DNA from: Billgrantia pellis
Lineage (GTDB): Bacteria > Pseudomonadota > Gammaproteobacteria > Pseudomonadales > Halomonadaceae
Direction: 5' to 3'
Length of the DNA: 64,000 nucleotides
Assembly: GCF_008297955.1 (NCBI RefSeq)
Contig: NZ_VTPY01000001.1
Coordinates: 372,001-436,000, forward strand
The position numbers and the translations under genes were made by a program. The notes beneath the pieces were generated by a model, which saw only the letters and a list, made by a program, of their open reading frames with translations, was not told the origin of the DNA and did no database searches. This document shows, one piece after another, positions 56,918 to 64,000 of the stretch (the stretch's first letter is position 1; the number at the start of each line of letters is the position of its first letter).

Positions 56918-57679
56918 CTAGATGAAGAAACTTTCCGAAAGCGACCCAACGATCAGCTGCCAGCCATCCACCAACACGAACAGCATCAGCTTGAAGGGCA
57001 GCGAGATCGTGGCCGGGGGGACCATCATCATGCCCAGCGACATCAGCGTGCTGGCCACGACCAGATCGATGATCAGGAACGGGATGAAGATGGTGAAGCC
57101 GATCTGGAAGGCGGTCTTGAGTTCGCTGGTGACGAAGGAGGGTACCAGGATGCGCAGCGGCACATCTTCGGGGCCCTGCATCGGGCCCACGTCGCCCAGG
57201 CGAGCGAACAGCGCCAGGTCATTCTCGCGGGTCTGTGCCAGCATGAACTCGCGGAACGGCTCCTGGGCCAACGCCAGGAACTCTTCGAAATTGATCTCTT
57301 CGGCGGTCAGCGGTACCCAGGCGGTTTCGTAGACCAGGCCGATCACCGGCGACATGATGAAGAACGTAAGAAACAGCGCCAGGCCGAGCAGCACTTGGTT
57401 GGGCGGTGTGGACTGAGTGCCGATGGCGGTGCGCAGCAGGCTGAGCACGATGATGATCCGAGTGAAGCTGGTCATCATCAGCAAGGCGGCCGGCAGGAAG
57501 GCCAGTGAACTGAGCAGCAGCAGCGTCTGGAGCGAGAGCGACCATTGCTGGCCGCCGTCGTCGAGCGGTCGGCTGACGATGCCGGGCAACTGCTGGGCGA
57601 TGGCATCCAGCGGCATCAGGGCCAGCGCCACCGCCATCAGCAGGCCGAGGGCGAAGGAAGAAGACGCACGTGGGTTCAT
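56918..57679 (-). CDS. fliP: Flagellar type III export protein FliP
   Basis: The 253-residue protein has a cleavable signal peptide ([20 protein letters not shown]) as in enteric FliP, then [55 protein letters not shown] and a C-terminal gate region [26 protein letters not shown]. It overlaps fliO by four bases. Confidence 0.95.
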   Translation of the reverse strand: MNPRASSSFALGLLMAVALALMPLDAIAQQLPGIVSRPLDDGGQQWSLSLQTLLLLSSLAFLPAALLMMTSFTRIIIVLSLLRTAIGTQSTPPNQVLLGLALFLTFFIMSPVIGLVYETAWVPLTAEEINFEEFLALAQEPFREFMLAQTRENDLALFARLGDVGPMQGPEDVPLRILVPSFVTSELKTAFQIGFTIFIPFLIIDLVVASTLMSLGMMMVPPATISLPFKLMLFVLVDGWQLIVGSLSESFFI

Positions 57680-58113
57680 GAACTACCCCGCCCGGGGCCT
57701 CCCAGGCCGGCATTCTGCTTCAAGGCACGGGCGAAACGTGCAGCGAAGCGCTCTCCCTGCGGCAGCTCGCTGCTCGCGGCGTTACCCTGATCGGGTGGGG
57801 CAGGAAGCTCGTGCAACTTGCCGATCTGACCGTTCCCTACACCGAGCACCAGCCAGGTGCCCTCGACCTCGACGATCACCAGCCGCTCGCGATTACCCAG
57901 CGGTGTGCTGGCGACGATCTGCAAGTGTCCGCCGGCGACACGGCGCTGCGGCCCCCAGCGGCGGAGGAGTGCCGTGCAGACCAGGATGATCACGATGACC
58001 AGCGCCAGGGCGGCGGCCGTCTTGCCCAGAGTGGCCATGCCCACCAGGCTGTCGCCGCCGGCCAGCGCCTCGAGCCCTGCGACGGACGTCTCGGTAGAGG
58101 AGGTATCGCTCAT
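57676..58113 (-). CDS. fliO: Flagellar export accessory protein FliO
   Basis: The 145-residue protein has one transmembrane segment (about 27-47, [19 protein letters not shown]) followed by the FliO cytosolic domain ([40 protein letters not shown]). FliO stabilises FliP during gate assembly. It overlaps fliN and fliP by four bases on each side. Confidence 0.92.
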   Translation of the reverse strand: MSDTSSTETSVAGLEALAGGDSLVGMATLGKTAAALALVIVIILVCTALLRRWGPQRRVAGGHLQIVASTPLGNRERLVIVEVEGTWLVLGVGNGQIGKLHELPAPPDQGNAASSELPQGERFAARFARALKQNAGLGGPGRGSS

Positions 58114-58682
58114 CGGTTCAGTTTCTGCACCCGCTCGGAGGGGGTGATGATCTCGGTGATGCGGATGCCGTACTTGTCGTCGACCACGACCACTTCGCCC
58201 TGGGCGATCAGATAACCGTTGATCAGGATGTCCATCGGTTCGCCGGCCAGACCATCGAGTTCAACGACCGAGCCTTGGGCGAGCTCCAGCAACTGCTTGA
58301 TGGTCAGCTTGGTACGGCCCAATTCCACGGTCAGCTTGACCGGGATGTCCATGATCATTTCGAGGTCGCGTGCAACGCCGCTCTCCTTGCCCTTGTCGAG
58401 GGGACGGAAGATGCGATCACCCGCGGATTTCGGCGCGGGGGACGGCGCGCTTGAGGGCGTTTCGTCAGCCGCGGCTTCGACGGCTTCTTGTTCGGCCAAG
58501 GCTTCCGCCCAGGGATCGTCATCGCTGGAACCGTCCGCGGCGGCCTCGGCCGCTTCTTGTTCGGCCATGGCCTCCGCCCAAGGGTCGTCGTCTGCAGCGG
58601 GCTCGTGGCGGCTCTGCTCCGACATGGCGGCGGCCCAATCGTCGTCGGAAACGTTCTGATCGGGTTTCTTGGGATCAGTCAT
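58110..58682 (-). CDS. fliN: Flagellar motor switch protein FliN with N-terminal acidic repeats
   Basis: From the ATG at 58682 this encodes 190 residues. The C-terminal ~85 residues are the FliN SpoA domain (DIPVKLTVELGRTKLTIKQLLELAQGSVVELDGLAGEPMDILINGYLIAQGEVVVVDDKYGIRITEI). The N-terminus holds three imperfect acidic repeats at about 13-30, 31-53 and 54-76 (DDPWAEAMAEQEAAEAAAD type). Enteric FliN has 137 residues without them. The DNA of units 2 and 3 is also nearly repeated. FliN sits at the base of the C ring and binds FliH and CheY. Confidence 0.94.
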   Translation of the reverse strand: MTDPKKPDQNVSDDDWAAAMSEQSRHEPAADDDPWAEAMAEQEAAEAAADGSSDDDPWAEALAEQEAVEAAADETPSSAPSPAPKSAGDRIFRPLDKGKESGVARDLEMIMDIPVKLTVELGRTKLTIKQLLELAQGSVVELDGLAGEPMDILINGYLIAQGEVVVVDDKYGIRITEIITPSERVQKLNR

Positions 58683-59721
58683 GCTTGGATTCCTTGGCTT
58701 GAGGCGCTGCGCCCTTGATAAAGGCGTCCTTGGACACCGGGTTTTGCGCACCATGATCGATGATGCGGATGACACGCAGCGCGCGCTGCTCGTGCTGGCT
58801 GCCGTAGTCGCACTCCATCACGGGAACGCCATCGACACTGGCAGTAACGGTTTCGGGTAGCTCCAGGGGCAATACGTCGCCCACCTTGAGCGCCATGACA
58901 TGCGCGATGCAGGTCGGAATGTCGGTGAAATTGGCCACCAGCTCCACTTCGGAACGGCGAATCTCGCCGGCCATTCGCTTGGTCCAGGAGCCGTCATTAT
59001 CGTGATGACCATCGCTATGCGGGTTGGCCAGCAGATCGCGCAGCGGCTCGATCATCGAGTAGGGAATGCAGATCTGAAAACTGCTGGTCAGATTGCCGAC
59101 CTCGATGTTGAAGTTCGTGTTGACCACGATCTCGTTGGGCGAATTGGTGATATTGGCGAATTTCGACTGCATTTCCGAACGCAGGTAGTGAATCTGGAGC
59201 GGATACACCGACTTCCATGACTCCTCGTAGGCGTCGATGGCCAGATTCAGCAAACGCTGAATGATGCGCTGTTCGGTATTGGTGAACTCGCGGCCTTCCG
59301 ACTTGGTAAGAAAGCGTCCATCGCCACCGAACAAGTTGTCCACCACCATGAAGACCAGATTGGGCGGGAACACGATCAACGCCGAACCGCGCAGCGGCTT
59401 CATGCCGATGATGTTGATATTGGTCGGCACCGGCACGTTGCGAGAAAATTCGCTATAGCTCAGGTAGCGCACCGAATCGACGGTAATGTCGGCGCTGCGG
59501 CGGAGCAAATTGAACAGCCCCATGCGGAAGTGCCGGGCAAAGCGCTCGTTGATGATGTCCAGCGCCTGAAGGCGCTCGCGGATCACACGGTGCTGGGTCG
59601 CCGGATCGTAAGGACGAACGCGAGACTCGTCGCCGCTTCGCGCAACGGGCTCGTCGTCGCCGCTGACTCCCTTGAGGAGGGCGTCGATCTCATCCTGCGA
59701 TAGCAGATCGTCTTGAGACAT
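58675..59721 (-). CDS. fliM: Flagellar motor switch protein FliM
   Basis: The 348-residue protein starts with the CheY-binding motif (DLLSQDEIDALL, residues about 4-15), then the CheC-like middle domain with GMKPLRGSALIVFPPNLVFMVVDNLFGGDGRF and the C-terminal SpoA domain (DVLPLELPETVTASVDGVPVMEC). It overlaps fliN by eight bases. It links chemotaxis signalling to rotor direction. Confidence 0.95.
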   Translation of the reverse strand: MSQDDLLSQDEIDALLKGVSGDDEPVARSGDESRVRPYDPATQHRVIRERLQALDIINERFARHFRMGLFNLLRRSADITVDSVRYLSYSEFSRNVPVPTNINIIGMKPLRGSALIVFPPNLVFMVVDNLFGGDGRFLTKSEGREFTNTEQRIIQRLLNLAIDAYEESWKSVYPLQIHYLRSEMQSKFANITNSPNEIVVNTNFNIEVGNLTSSFQICIPYSMIEPLRDLLANPHSDGHHDNDGSWTKRMAGEIRRSEVELVANFTDIPTCIAHVMALKVGDVLPLELPETVTASVDGVPVMECDYGSQHEQRALRVIRIIDHGAQNPVSKDAFIKGAAPQAKESKHD

Positions 59722-59737
59722 GATGGCCTGGGACCCG

Positions 59738-60214
59738 TTATTGCACGATGAACTCGGTAAACAGCACGTCCTGGACCTCCAGGGGCGGCTGAGGCTCGGT
59801 CAGCGGCTCGGCCAGCGTGGCGATGACCTCCTCGCTCAGACGACGCTTGCCTTCCGGCGAGGTCAGCTCGCTGGCCTGCTTGCCGGAGAACAGCATCAGC
59901 AGGCGGCTGCGGACCTGCGGCATGTGCTCGGTGAGAATGGTGCGGGTCTCGTCGCTGCCGACCTTGAGCGAGATGCCGGTATAGAGCAGGCGCGAGCCGT
60001 AGCTGTCATCGGCCAGGTTGACCGTGAACGGATCGATCTTGACGAAGATCGGCGTTTGACGCTCCAACTGCTGCGTCTGGGCGCTGCCTTCGGCATCCCC
60101 GTTGCGGTCGCTCATGACCATGTAGATCGCTGCTGTGGCCGCGCCCGTGGAGAGCAGTACCAGCAGTATCATCAGCCACAGGAGCTTGGAGGAGCCACGC
60201 GTCGATTTCGCCAT
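59738..60214 (-). CDS. fliL: Flagellar stator-associated protein FliL
   Basis: The 158-residue protein has a single N-terminal transmembrane segment (about 12-32) and the periplasmic FliL domain (FVKIDPFTVNLADDSYGSRLLYTGISLKVGSDETRTILTEHMPQVRSRLLMLFSGKQASEL ... VLFTEFIVQ). FliL forms a ring around the stator plug and supports torque. About 106 bases separate it from fliK; no terminator with a T-run is seen in the gap. Confidence 0.94.
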   Translation of the reverse strand: MAKSTRGSSKLLWLMILLVLLSTGAATAAIYMVMSDRNGDAEGSAQTQQLERQTPIFVKIDPFTVNLADDSYGSRLLYTGISLKVGSDETRTILTEHMPQVRSRLLMLFSGKQASELTSPEGKRRLSEEVIATLAEPLTEPQPPLEVQDVLFTEFIVQ

Positions 60215-60320
60215 TACCGTGCCTTTCGTGTCGTTACAACCGTTGAGGGAATTATGTCGGAGACGCGCGGCCCGTGAAGGGGGGAACAGGCCACGCGAAA
60301 GGGGCTATCTTGCCTTTTTG

Positions 60321-61601
60321 TCAGGCATAGAGATTGACGCGTCCCTCCAGAGAGACCTGGGTCGCTAGCGCATCGTGCTCCTCACCGTCCACGAGCATCG
60401 CCTCGCCACCTTGTCCGGGAGCCGAGCGGCCCTGCTGGCCGCCGTTGCCGGCGAATGCCTGGGCGTCATGCTGCCGCTGCTCGCCGACGGAGGTGTCCCC
60501 CAGGCTGATGCCCTGCTCGGCAAGCGATTCACGCAACTGGGGAATCGCTTGCTCGATGGCCTGACGGACCTGGGCGTGCGCCGACAGGAATTGCGCTTGC
60601 GCGCCTTGCTCGGTGACCTTCAACGTGACCGAAAGCGGCCCCAGCTCGGCCGGATGGAGATGCATCTCGATGCGCTGCTCCCCGCCATGGCGGGCGAACT
60701 GCACCAACTGCTGTCCCAACTGCCCGGGCCAGGCGGGGCTCTGCAAGGGAGCGCTCAGATGGGTCTGGGCAGGTATCGGCACGGTCGTTTGAGCGCCCGA
60801 GGTGGAAACCGTTGAAGCGGCTTGGGGAGCAAGGGGAACGGATTCCGGCACGAAGCCACCTCTCGCGGTATCGCTGGCTGCGCGAAGGTCGGCGCCGTTG
60901 GCCTGCACGCCGTGGGTCGGAAGCGCTGCCGCACGGCTCGAGGCGAACTCGGCACTGCGCGTGGCCGCTTCGGCACCATCGCGGGCCGGAGGTGGGGTGG
61001 CCCCCGCGAGCAGCGGATTTGTCGCCTCCGCGCGCGTCATGGCGCGCTGGGTGTCCGCGTTCGCGGGCACCTCTGCCAACTGAGCGACACCGGGCAGGGG
61101 AGCCGGGGTGCGTTCGGCGGCGCCCTGTGACCTGAGCGCGGCATCCATCGGGGCCGACATCAGCGCCACGGCATCGGCCGCCGTATTGGGCAGCGGCGTT
61201 TCACCGGCCTGGGACAGCTCGGCCGGCAGCCATGCCGGGTTCGGCAGGGCGGCATCGGTCGCTCCGGTTTGCCATTGCTGGGTCTCTTCGATCAGTGTCA
61301 GGCGGGCCATGATCTCATCGAGGAGGGCATCGGTATCGCCGGCATCCGTTTCACCATCAGCCCGGGCCAGCCGGGCATCAAGCGCTTGCAGCAGCGTCTG
61401 ATGTGCGGCCATGGTCGATGGCGCGGTCCCATGGGCCGCGTTTCCCAGCGCTTTCAGCATCGGCCCACCGGCTGCGGTGTGAGCGGCGCCGCCGGCGTTG
61501 GCCAGGCTCAGGGCGAAACGACCGTTTTGGCCGACGGCGCCGGGCTCGACGTTGCCGGTTGCCTGGGACGGCAGCGAGGCCAGGATCATGGAAATGTTCA
61601 T
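60321..61601 (-). CDS. fliK: Hook-length control protein FliK
   Basis: The 426-residue protein has a long, Ala/Pro-rich variable N-terminal region and the conserved FliK C-terminal domain (LGQQLVQFARHGGEQRIEMHLHPAELGPLSVTLKVTEQGAQAQFLSAHAQVRQAIEQAIPQLRESLAEQG, about residues 290-365). The HPAELGPL block is diagnostic. FliK acts as ruler and triggers FlhB substrate switching. Confidence 0.93.
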   Translation of the reverse strand: MNISMILASLPSQATGNVEPGAVGQNGRFALSLANAGGAAHTAAGGPMLKALGNAAHGTAPSTMAAHQTLLQALDARLARADGETDAGDTDALLDEIMARLTLIEETQQWQTGATDAALPNPAWLPAELSQAGETPLPNTAADAVALMSAPMDAALRSQGAAERTPAPLPGVAQLAEVPANADTQRAMTRAEATNPLLAGATPPPARDGAEAATRSAEFASSRAAALPTHGVQANGADLRAASDTARGGFVPESVPLAPQAASTVSTSGAQTTVPIPAQTHLSAPLQSPAWPGQLGQQLVQFARHGGEQRIEMHLHPAELGPLSVTLKVTEQGAQAQFLSAHAQVRQAIEQAIPQLRESLAEQGISLGDTSVGEQRQHDAQAFAGNGGQQGRSAPGQGGEAMLVDGEEHDALATQVSLEGRVNLYA

Positions 61602-61620
61602 CGTTGTCTCCTAAACCGAA

Positions 61621-62076
61621 TCACGACGCGTACTCGGTGCGCTGGCGCAAGAGCCGTCCAGCCGCCATTTCGTCGCTGATGCGCTGTTCGCGGCGGGCTT
61701 CCTGCCGCTGCTGCTCGACCTCACGCCGCGATGCCAGGGTGTCGAAGGCCGACAGGCGTTTCTGTTCCTGCTGCCATTGTTGCTGACGCTGCTGGACGCG
61801 CTGCTGCTGGGCATCCAGCGCCTCTCTGGCGCGTTGCAGGGCGGCGTCCAGCGAGGCGAGGAATTGTTGATAGTTGTGCATGCTGGCGGGATCGATCCCT
61901 TCACGCATGGCCTGCTGCAGGCGCTCGGCATACTCGAGACGGTAACGGTTGAGCGACTCCAGTTGGGCGGCCACCTGGCGCTCGCTATGGCGCTCGCCCG
62001 CCAGCATCTGACCTGCCTGATCGCGGGCGTCGCGGGCCAGCTCGCTCAACATGGCGAGTTGTGACGATGCACTCAT
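61621..62076 (-). CDS. fliJ: Flagellar export chaperone FliJ
   Basis: The 151-residue protein is a two-helix coiled coil ([51 protein letters not shown], then a long Gln/Arg-rich return helix), the FliJ fold resembling the ATP synthase gamma subunit. It overlaps fliI by four bases. It couples the FliI ATPase to the export gate. Confidence 0.92.
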   Translation of the reverse strand: MSASSQLAMLSELARDARDQAGQMLAGERHSERQVAAQLESLNRYRLEYAERLQQAMREGIDPASMHNYQQFLASLDAALQRAREALDAQQQRVQQRQQQWQQEQKRLSAFDTLASRREVEQQRQEARREQRISDEMAAGRLLRQRTEYAS

Positions 62077-63473
62077 TGCCTGACTCCTAGGGTCTCAGCA
62101 AGACGCTGTCGAGAGGCCTCTATCGAGGCGTTTTCATTCATCCCCTGCTGCAGAAAATGCTCCAGCAGCGGGTAGCGCTGGACAGCTTCATCCAGCTGCG
62201 GATCGTGGCCGGGACTGTAGGCGCCGACGCTGATCAAATCGCGGTTGCGCTGGTAGCGCGAGAAGAGACGCTTGAAGGTCTGCGTCATCGACAGCTGCCC
62301 GTCATCGATGATGTGCGTCATGACACGGCTGATCGAGGCTTCGATATCGATCGCCGGGTAGTGACCGGCTTCGGCCAGCGTGCGCGACAGCACGATATGA
62401 CCGTCGAGAATGGCGCGAGCCGAGTCGGCGATGGGATCCTGTTGATCGTCGCCTTCGGTCAGCACGGTATAGAAGGCCGTGATCGAGCCGCGACCGCGCT
62501 CGGCGTTGCCGGCGCGCTCCACCAGGCTGGGGATCTTGGCGAAAACCGACGGCGGATAGCCTTTGGTGGCGGGCGGCTCGCCGATGGCCAGGGCAATCTC
62601 GCGCTGGGCCATGGCGTAACGCGTGAGCGAGTCCATGATCAGCAGCACGTTCTTGCCCTGGTCGCGGAACCCTTCCGCCAGGCGGGTGGCGTAGGCTGCC
62701 CCCTGCAGGCGCTGCAATGGCGACGTATCCGCCGGTGCCGCCACGACCACGGCGCGACGGCGTCCTTCCGCCCCCAGAATGTTATCGATGAAGTCCTGCA
62801 CTTCGCGCCCCCGTTCACCGATCAGCCCCACCACGATGACATCGGCCCCGGTATAGCGAGCCATCATGCCGAGCAACACCGACTTGCCCACGCCGGAGCC
62901 GGCGAACAGCCCCATGCGCTGCCCGCGTCCCACGCTGAGCAGGGCGTTGATGGCACGGATGCCGACATCGATCTGCTCGTTGATCGGCGCACGCTTGAGC
63001 GGATTGAGTGGCGGGGTGGAGAGTGGGGCGCGGGGGGCGCTGTCCAGCGGGCCGAACCCATCGAGAGGCTCGCCATTGCCGTCGACCACTCGACCGAGCA
63101 GCGATTCGCCGAGCGGGAAACGGCGCGCGGCGTGATCGGGGCCATCGCCGAGCGGGAAGACACGGGCGCCGGGCATCAGCCCGGTGATCTCGGTGAGCGG
63201 CATGAGAAACAGCCGATCGCCATTGAAGCCGACGACTTCGGCTTCGGCAAAGCGCGGCGGTTCGCTACCGCCCGGTGAGAGCAGCTCGATACGACAGGCG
63301 TTGCCCAGGGCCACGCGCAGGCCGACCGCCTCGATCACCATGCCGGTGGCGCGCAGCACCCGGCCGCTGGTGCGATACCCCGGCACGGTTTCCACGCGCT
63401 CACGGACATGCCGCAGCGTCTGCTGCCAGCGTGTCTGATGCGTGTTGAAGCGCGGAGCCACTGCGTCGGCCAT
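62073..63473 (-). CDS. fliI: Flagellar export ATPase FliI
   Basis: From the ATG at 63473 this encodes 466 residues. Walker A is [11 protein letters not shown], with [14 protein letters not shown] before it, followed by [19 protein letters not shown] and the Walker B region [17 protein letters not shown]. FliI is an F1-beta-like hexameric ATPase that energises export. The longer reading to 63644 has no conserved sequence and overlaps fliH, so I reject it. Confidence 0.95.
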   Translation of the reverse strand: MADAVAPRFNTHQTRWQQTLRHVRERVETVPGYRTSGRVLRATGMVIEAVGLRVALGNACRIELLSPGGSEPPRFAEAEVVGFNGDRLFLMPLTEITGLMPGARVFPLGDGPDHAARRFPLGESLLGRVVDGNGEPLDGFGPLDSAPRAPLSTPPLNPLKRAPINEQIDVGIRAINALLSVGRGQRMGLFAGSGVGKSVLLGMMARYTGADVIVVGLIGERGREVQDFIDNILGAEGRRRAVVVAAPADTSPLQRLQGAAYATRLAEGFRDQGKNVLLIMDSLTRYAMAQREIALAIGEPPATKGYPPSVFAKIPSLVERAGNAERGRGSITAFYTVLTEGDDQQDPIADSARAILDGHIVLSRTLAEAGHYPAIDIEASISRVMTHIIDDGQLSMTQTFKRLFSRYQRNRDLISVGAYSPGHDPQLDEAVQRYPLLEHFLQQGMNENASIEASRQRLAETLGVRQ

Positions 63474-63492
63474 GTGCGTACGGTGCCTCTGG

Positions 63493-64000
63493 TTATGCGT
63501 CGTTATCGTGACGATCGTTGCCGCGATCGTTATCGGAGCCGCCATGGTGGGCGGCCGCCGTACGTCGCCGCCGAACCTGGGATTTGACGGCCTCCCAGCG
63601 CGCTTCCCAAGTGGCGTCGAGTTCGCCATTGGCGCTGGTGACACGGCAGCCGCCTCGGGTCAGTTGGTCGTCGGGCTGCAGTTTCCAGCCGGCGGCGGCC
63701 AGCTCGCTGCCCAGGTGCTCCTCGACCAGTCGATGATCCTGTGGATGGAGCCAGAGTCGCTGCTGACCGATGAGCGGCGGCTCGGTGTGCAGCAGCGCCT
63801 TGACCAGCTCCAGCACCTGGCGGGGGCGGGCCTTGAGTGCATCGCCGGCCAGTTGATAGCCGGCCGATAAAGCCAGCTCCACCAGGTCGCCGGCGATGTC
63901 GTCGTCGATCCCGGCCAGCGCCTCGGCGAACTGTTCCGCCAAGGGCTTGAGGGGGGCAACGACCTCCCGTGTGCGCTGCTGCAACTCGCGCTGCGCCTCC
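63493..64000 (-). CDS. fliH: Flagellar assembly protein FliH (5' end outside window)
   Basis: About 169 codons of the C-terminal part are present; the frame remains open to the right edge. The segment contains [77 protein letters not shown], the FliH/YscL C-terminal domain that binds FliI. The C-terminal tail is unusually rich in Asn, Asp, Arg and His ([16 protein letters not shown]). It precedes fliI by 20 bases. Confidence 0.9.
   Translation of the reverse strand, partial: EAQRELQQRTREVVAPLKPLAEQFAEALAGIDDDIAGDLVELALSAGYQLAGDALKARPRQVLELVKALLHTEPPLIGQQRLWLHPQDHRLVEEHLGSELAAAGWKLQPDDQLTRGGCRVTSANGELDATWEARWEAVKSQVRRRRTAAAHHGGSDNDRGNDRHDNDA

Noticed and set aside
62157..63278. 373-residue plus-strand ORF
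   Set aside because: Antisense to fliI, which has all ATPase motifs.
1..64000. CRISPR arrays, insertion sequences, rRNA genes
   Set aside because: No regularly spaced repeats, transposase genes with terminal repeats, or rRNA segments were seen.

Overview
The window is GC-rich DNA from a motile gammaproteobacterium. The most likely family is Halomonadaceae (Halomonas-like), judging from codon use, the split flg/fli layout, a TRAP transporter cluster and a Csr/Rsm-type sRNA. The family assignment is inference; no rRNA or complete tRNA is present to confirm it.

Positions 1 to about 27,260 are the right part of a temperate myovirus prophage; its integrase and early genes lie left of the window. 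It is a mosaic. Late-control genes (VRR-NUC nuclease, Mor-like activator) lead into a lysis cassette (M15 endolysin, holin-like protein, nested Rz/Rz1). A lambda-type head module follows: Nu1/GpA terminase, gpB portal, an HK97-type protease fused to the major capsid protein, FII and Z. The tail is P2-type and contractile, in order V-W-J-I-fibre-FI-FII-E/E'-T-U-X-D. The fibre carries a sialidase-like beta-propeller. An AT-rich membrane acyltransferase (probable surface-antigen modifier) sits backwards between fibre and sheath, where P2 carries its own conversion gene. The E gene has a TTTTTTG slippery site that would give an E+E' product. An identical 18-bp sequence occurs five times, each at a module boundary. 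Right of D is a cargo block of small genes (zinc-ribbon membrane protein, secreted Cys-repeat protein, SRAP peptidase, several short ORFs), ending at a 3' fragment of a tRNA-Ala(GGC) gene that is probably the attachment site.

From about 27,260 to 30,700 is a boundary zone. It holds the tRNA terminator, a decayed second SRAP gene and a decayed second copy of a small prophage gene, which point to an older integrated element. It also holds a strong candidate CsrA/RsmA-sequestering sRNA with eight GGA motifs and its own terminator, a short ORF, and an AT-rich chemoreceptor gene with a sigma-28 promoter.

From 30,700 to 38,650 is a catabolic cluster: a leftward operon gntR - CoA-transferase III - TRAP large permease - TRAP binding protein - TRAP small permease, with two ATTGCATRCAAT operator-like palindromes upstream, then a rightward SDR and a rightward amidase. 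Two divergent c-di-GMP genes follow: a degenerate PAS-GGDEF-EAL protein and an apparently active CACHE-HAMP-PAS-GGDEF diguanylate cyclase.

From 42,700 to the end is the flagellar locus: flgA and flgMN leftward, flgBCDEFGHIJKL rightward, and fliHIJKLMNOPQR leftward, ending convergently with flgL at a terminator (fliH runs off the right edge). Consensus sigma-28 promoters are visible before flgMN and flgKL, and similar ones before the chemoreceptor and the degenerate GGDEF-EAL gene. Together these tie chemotaxis, c-di-GMP signalling and late flagellar assembly into one regulon.
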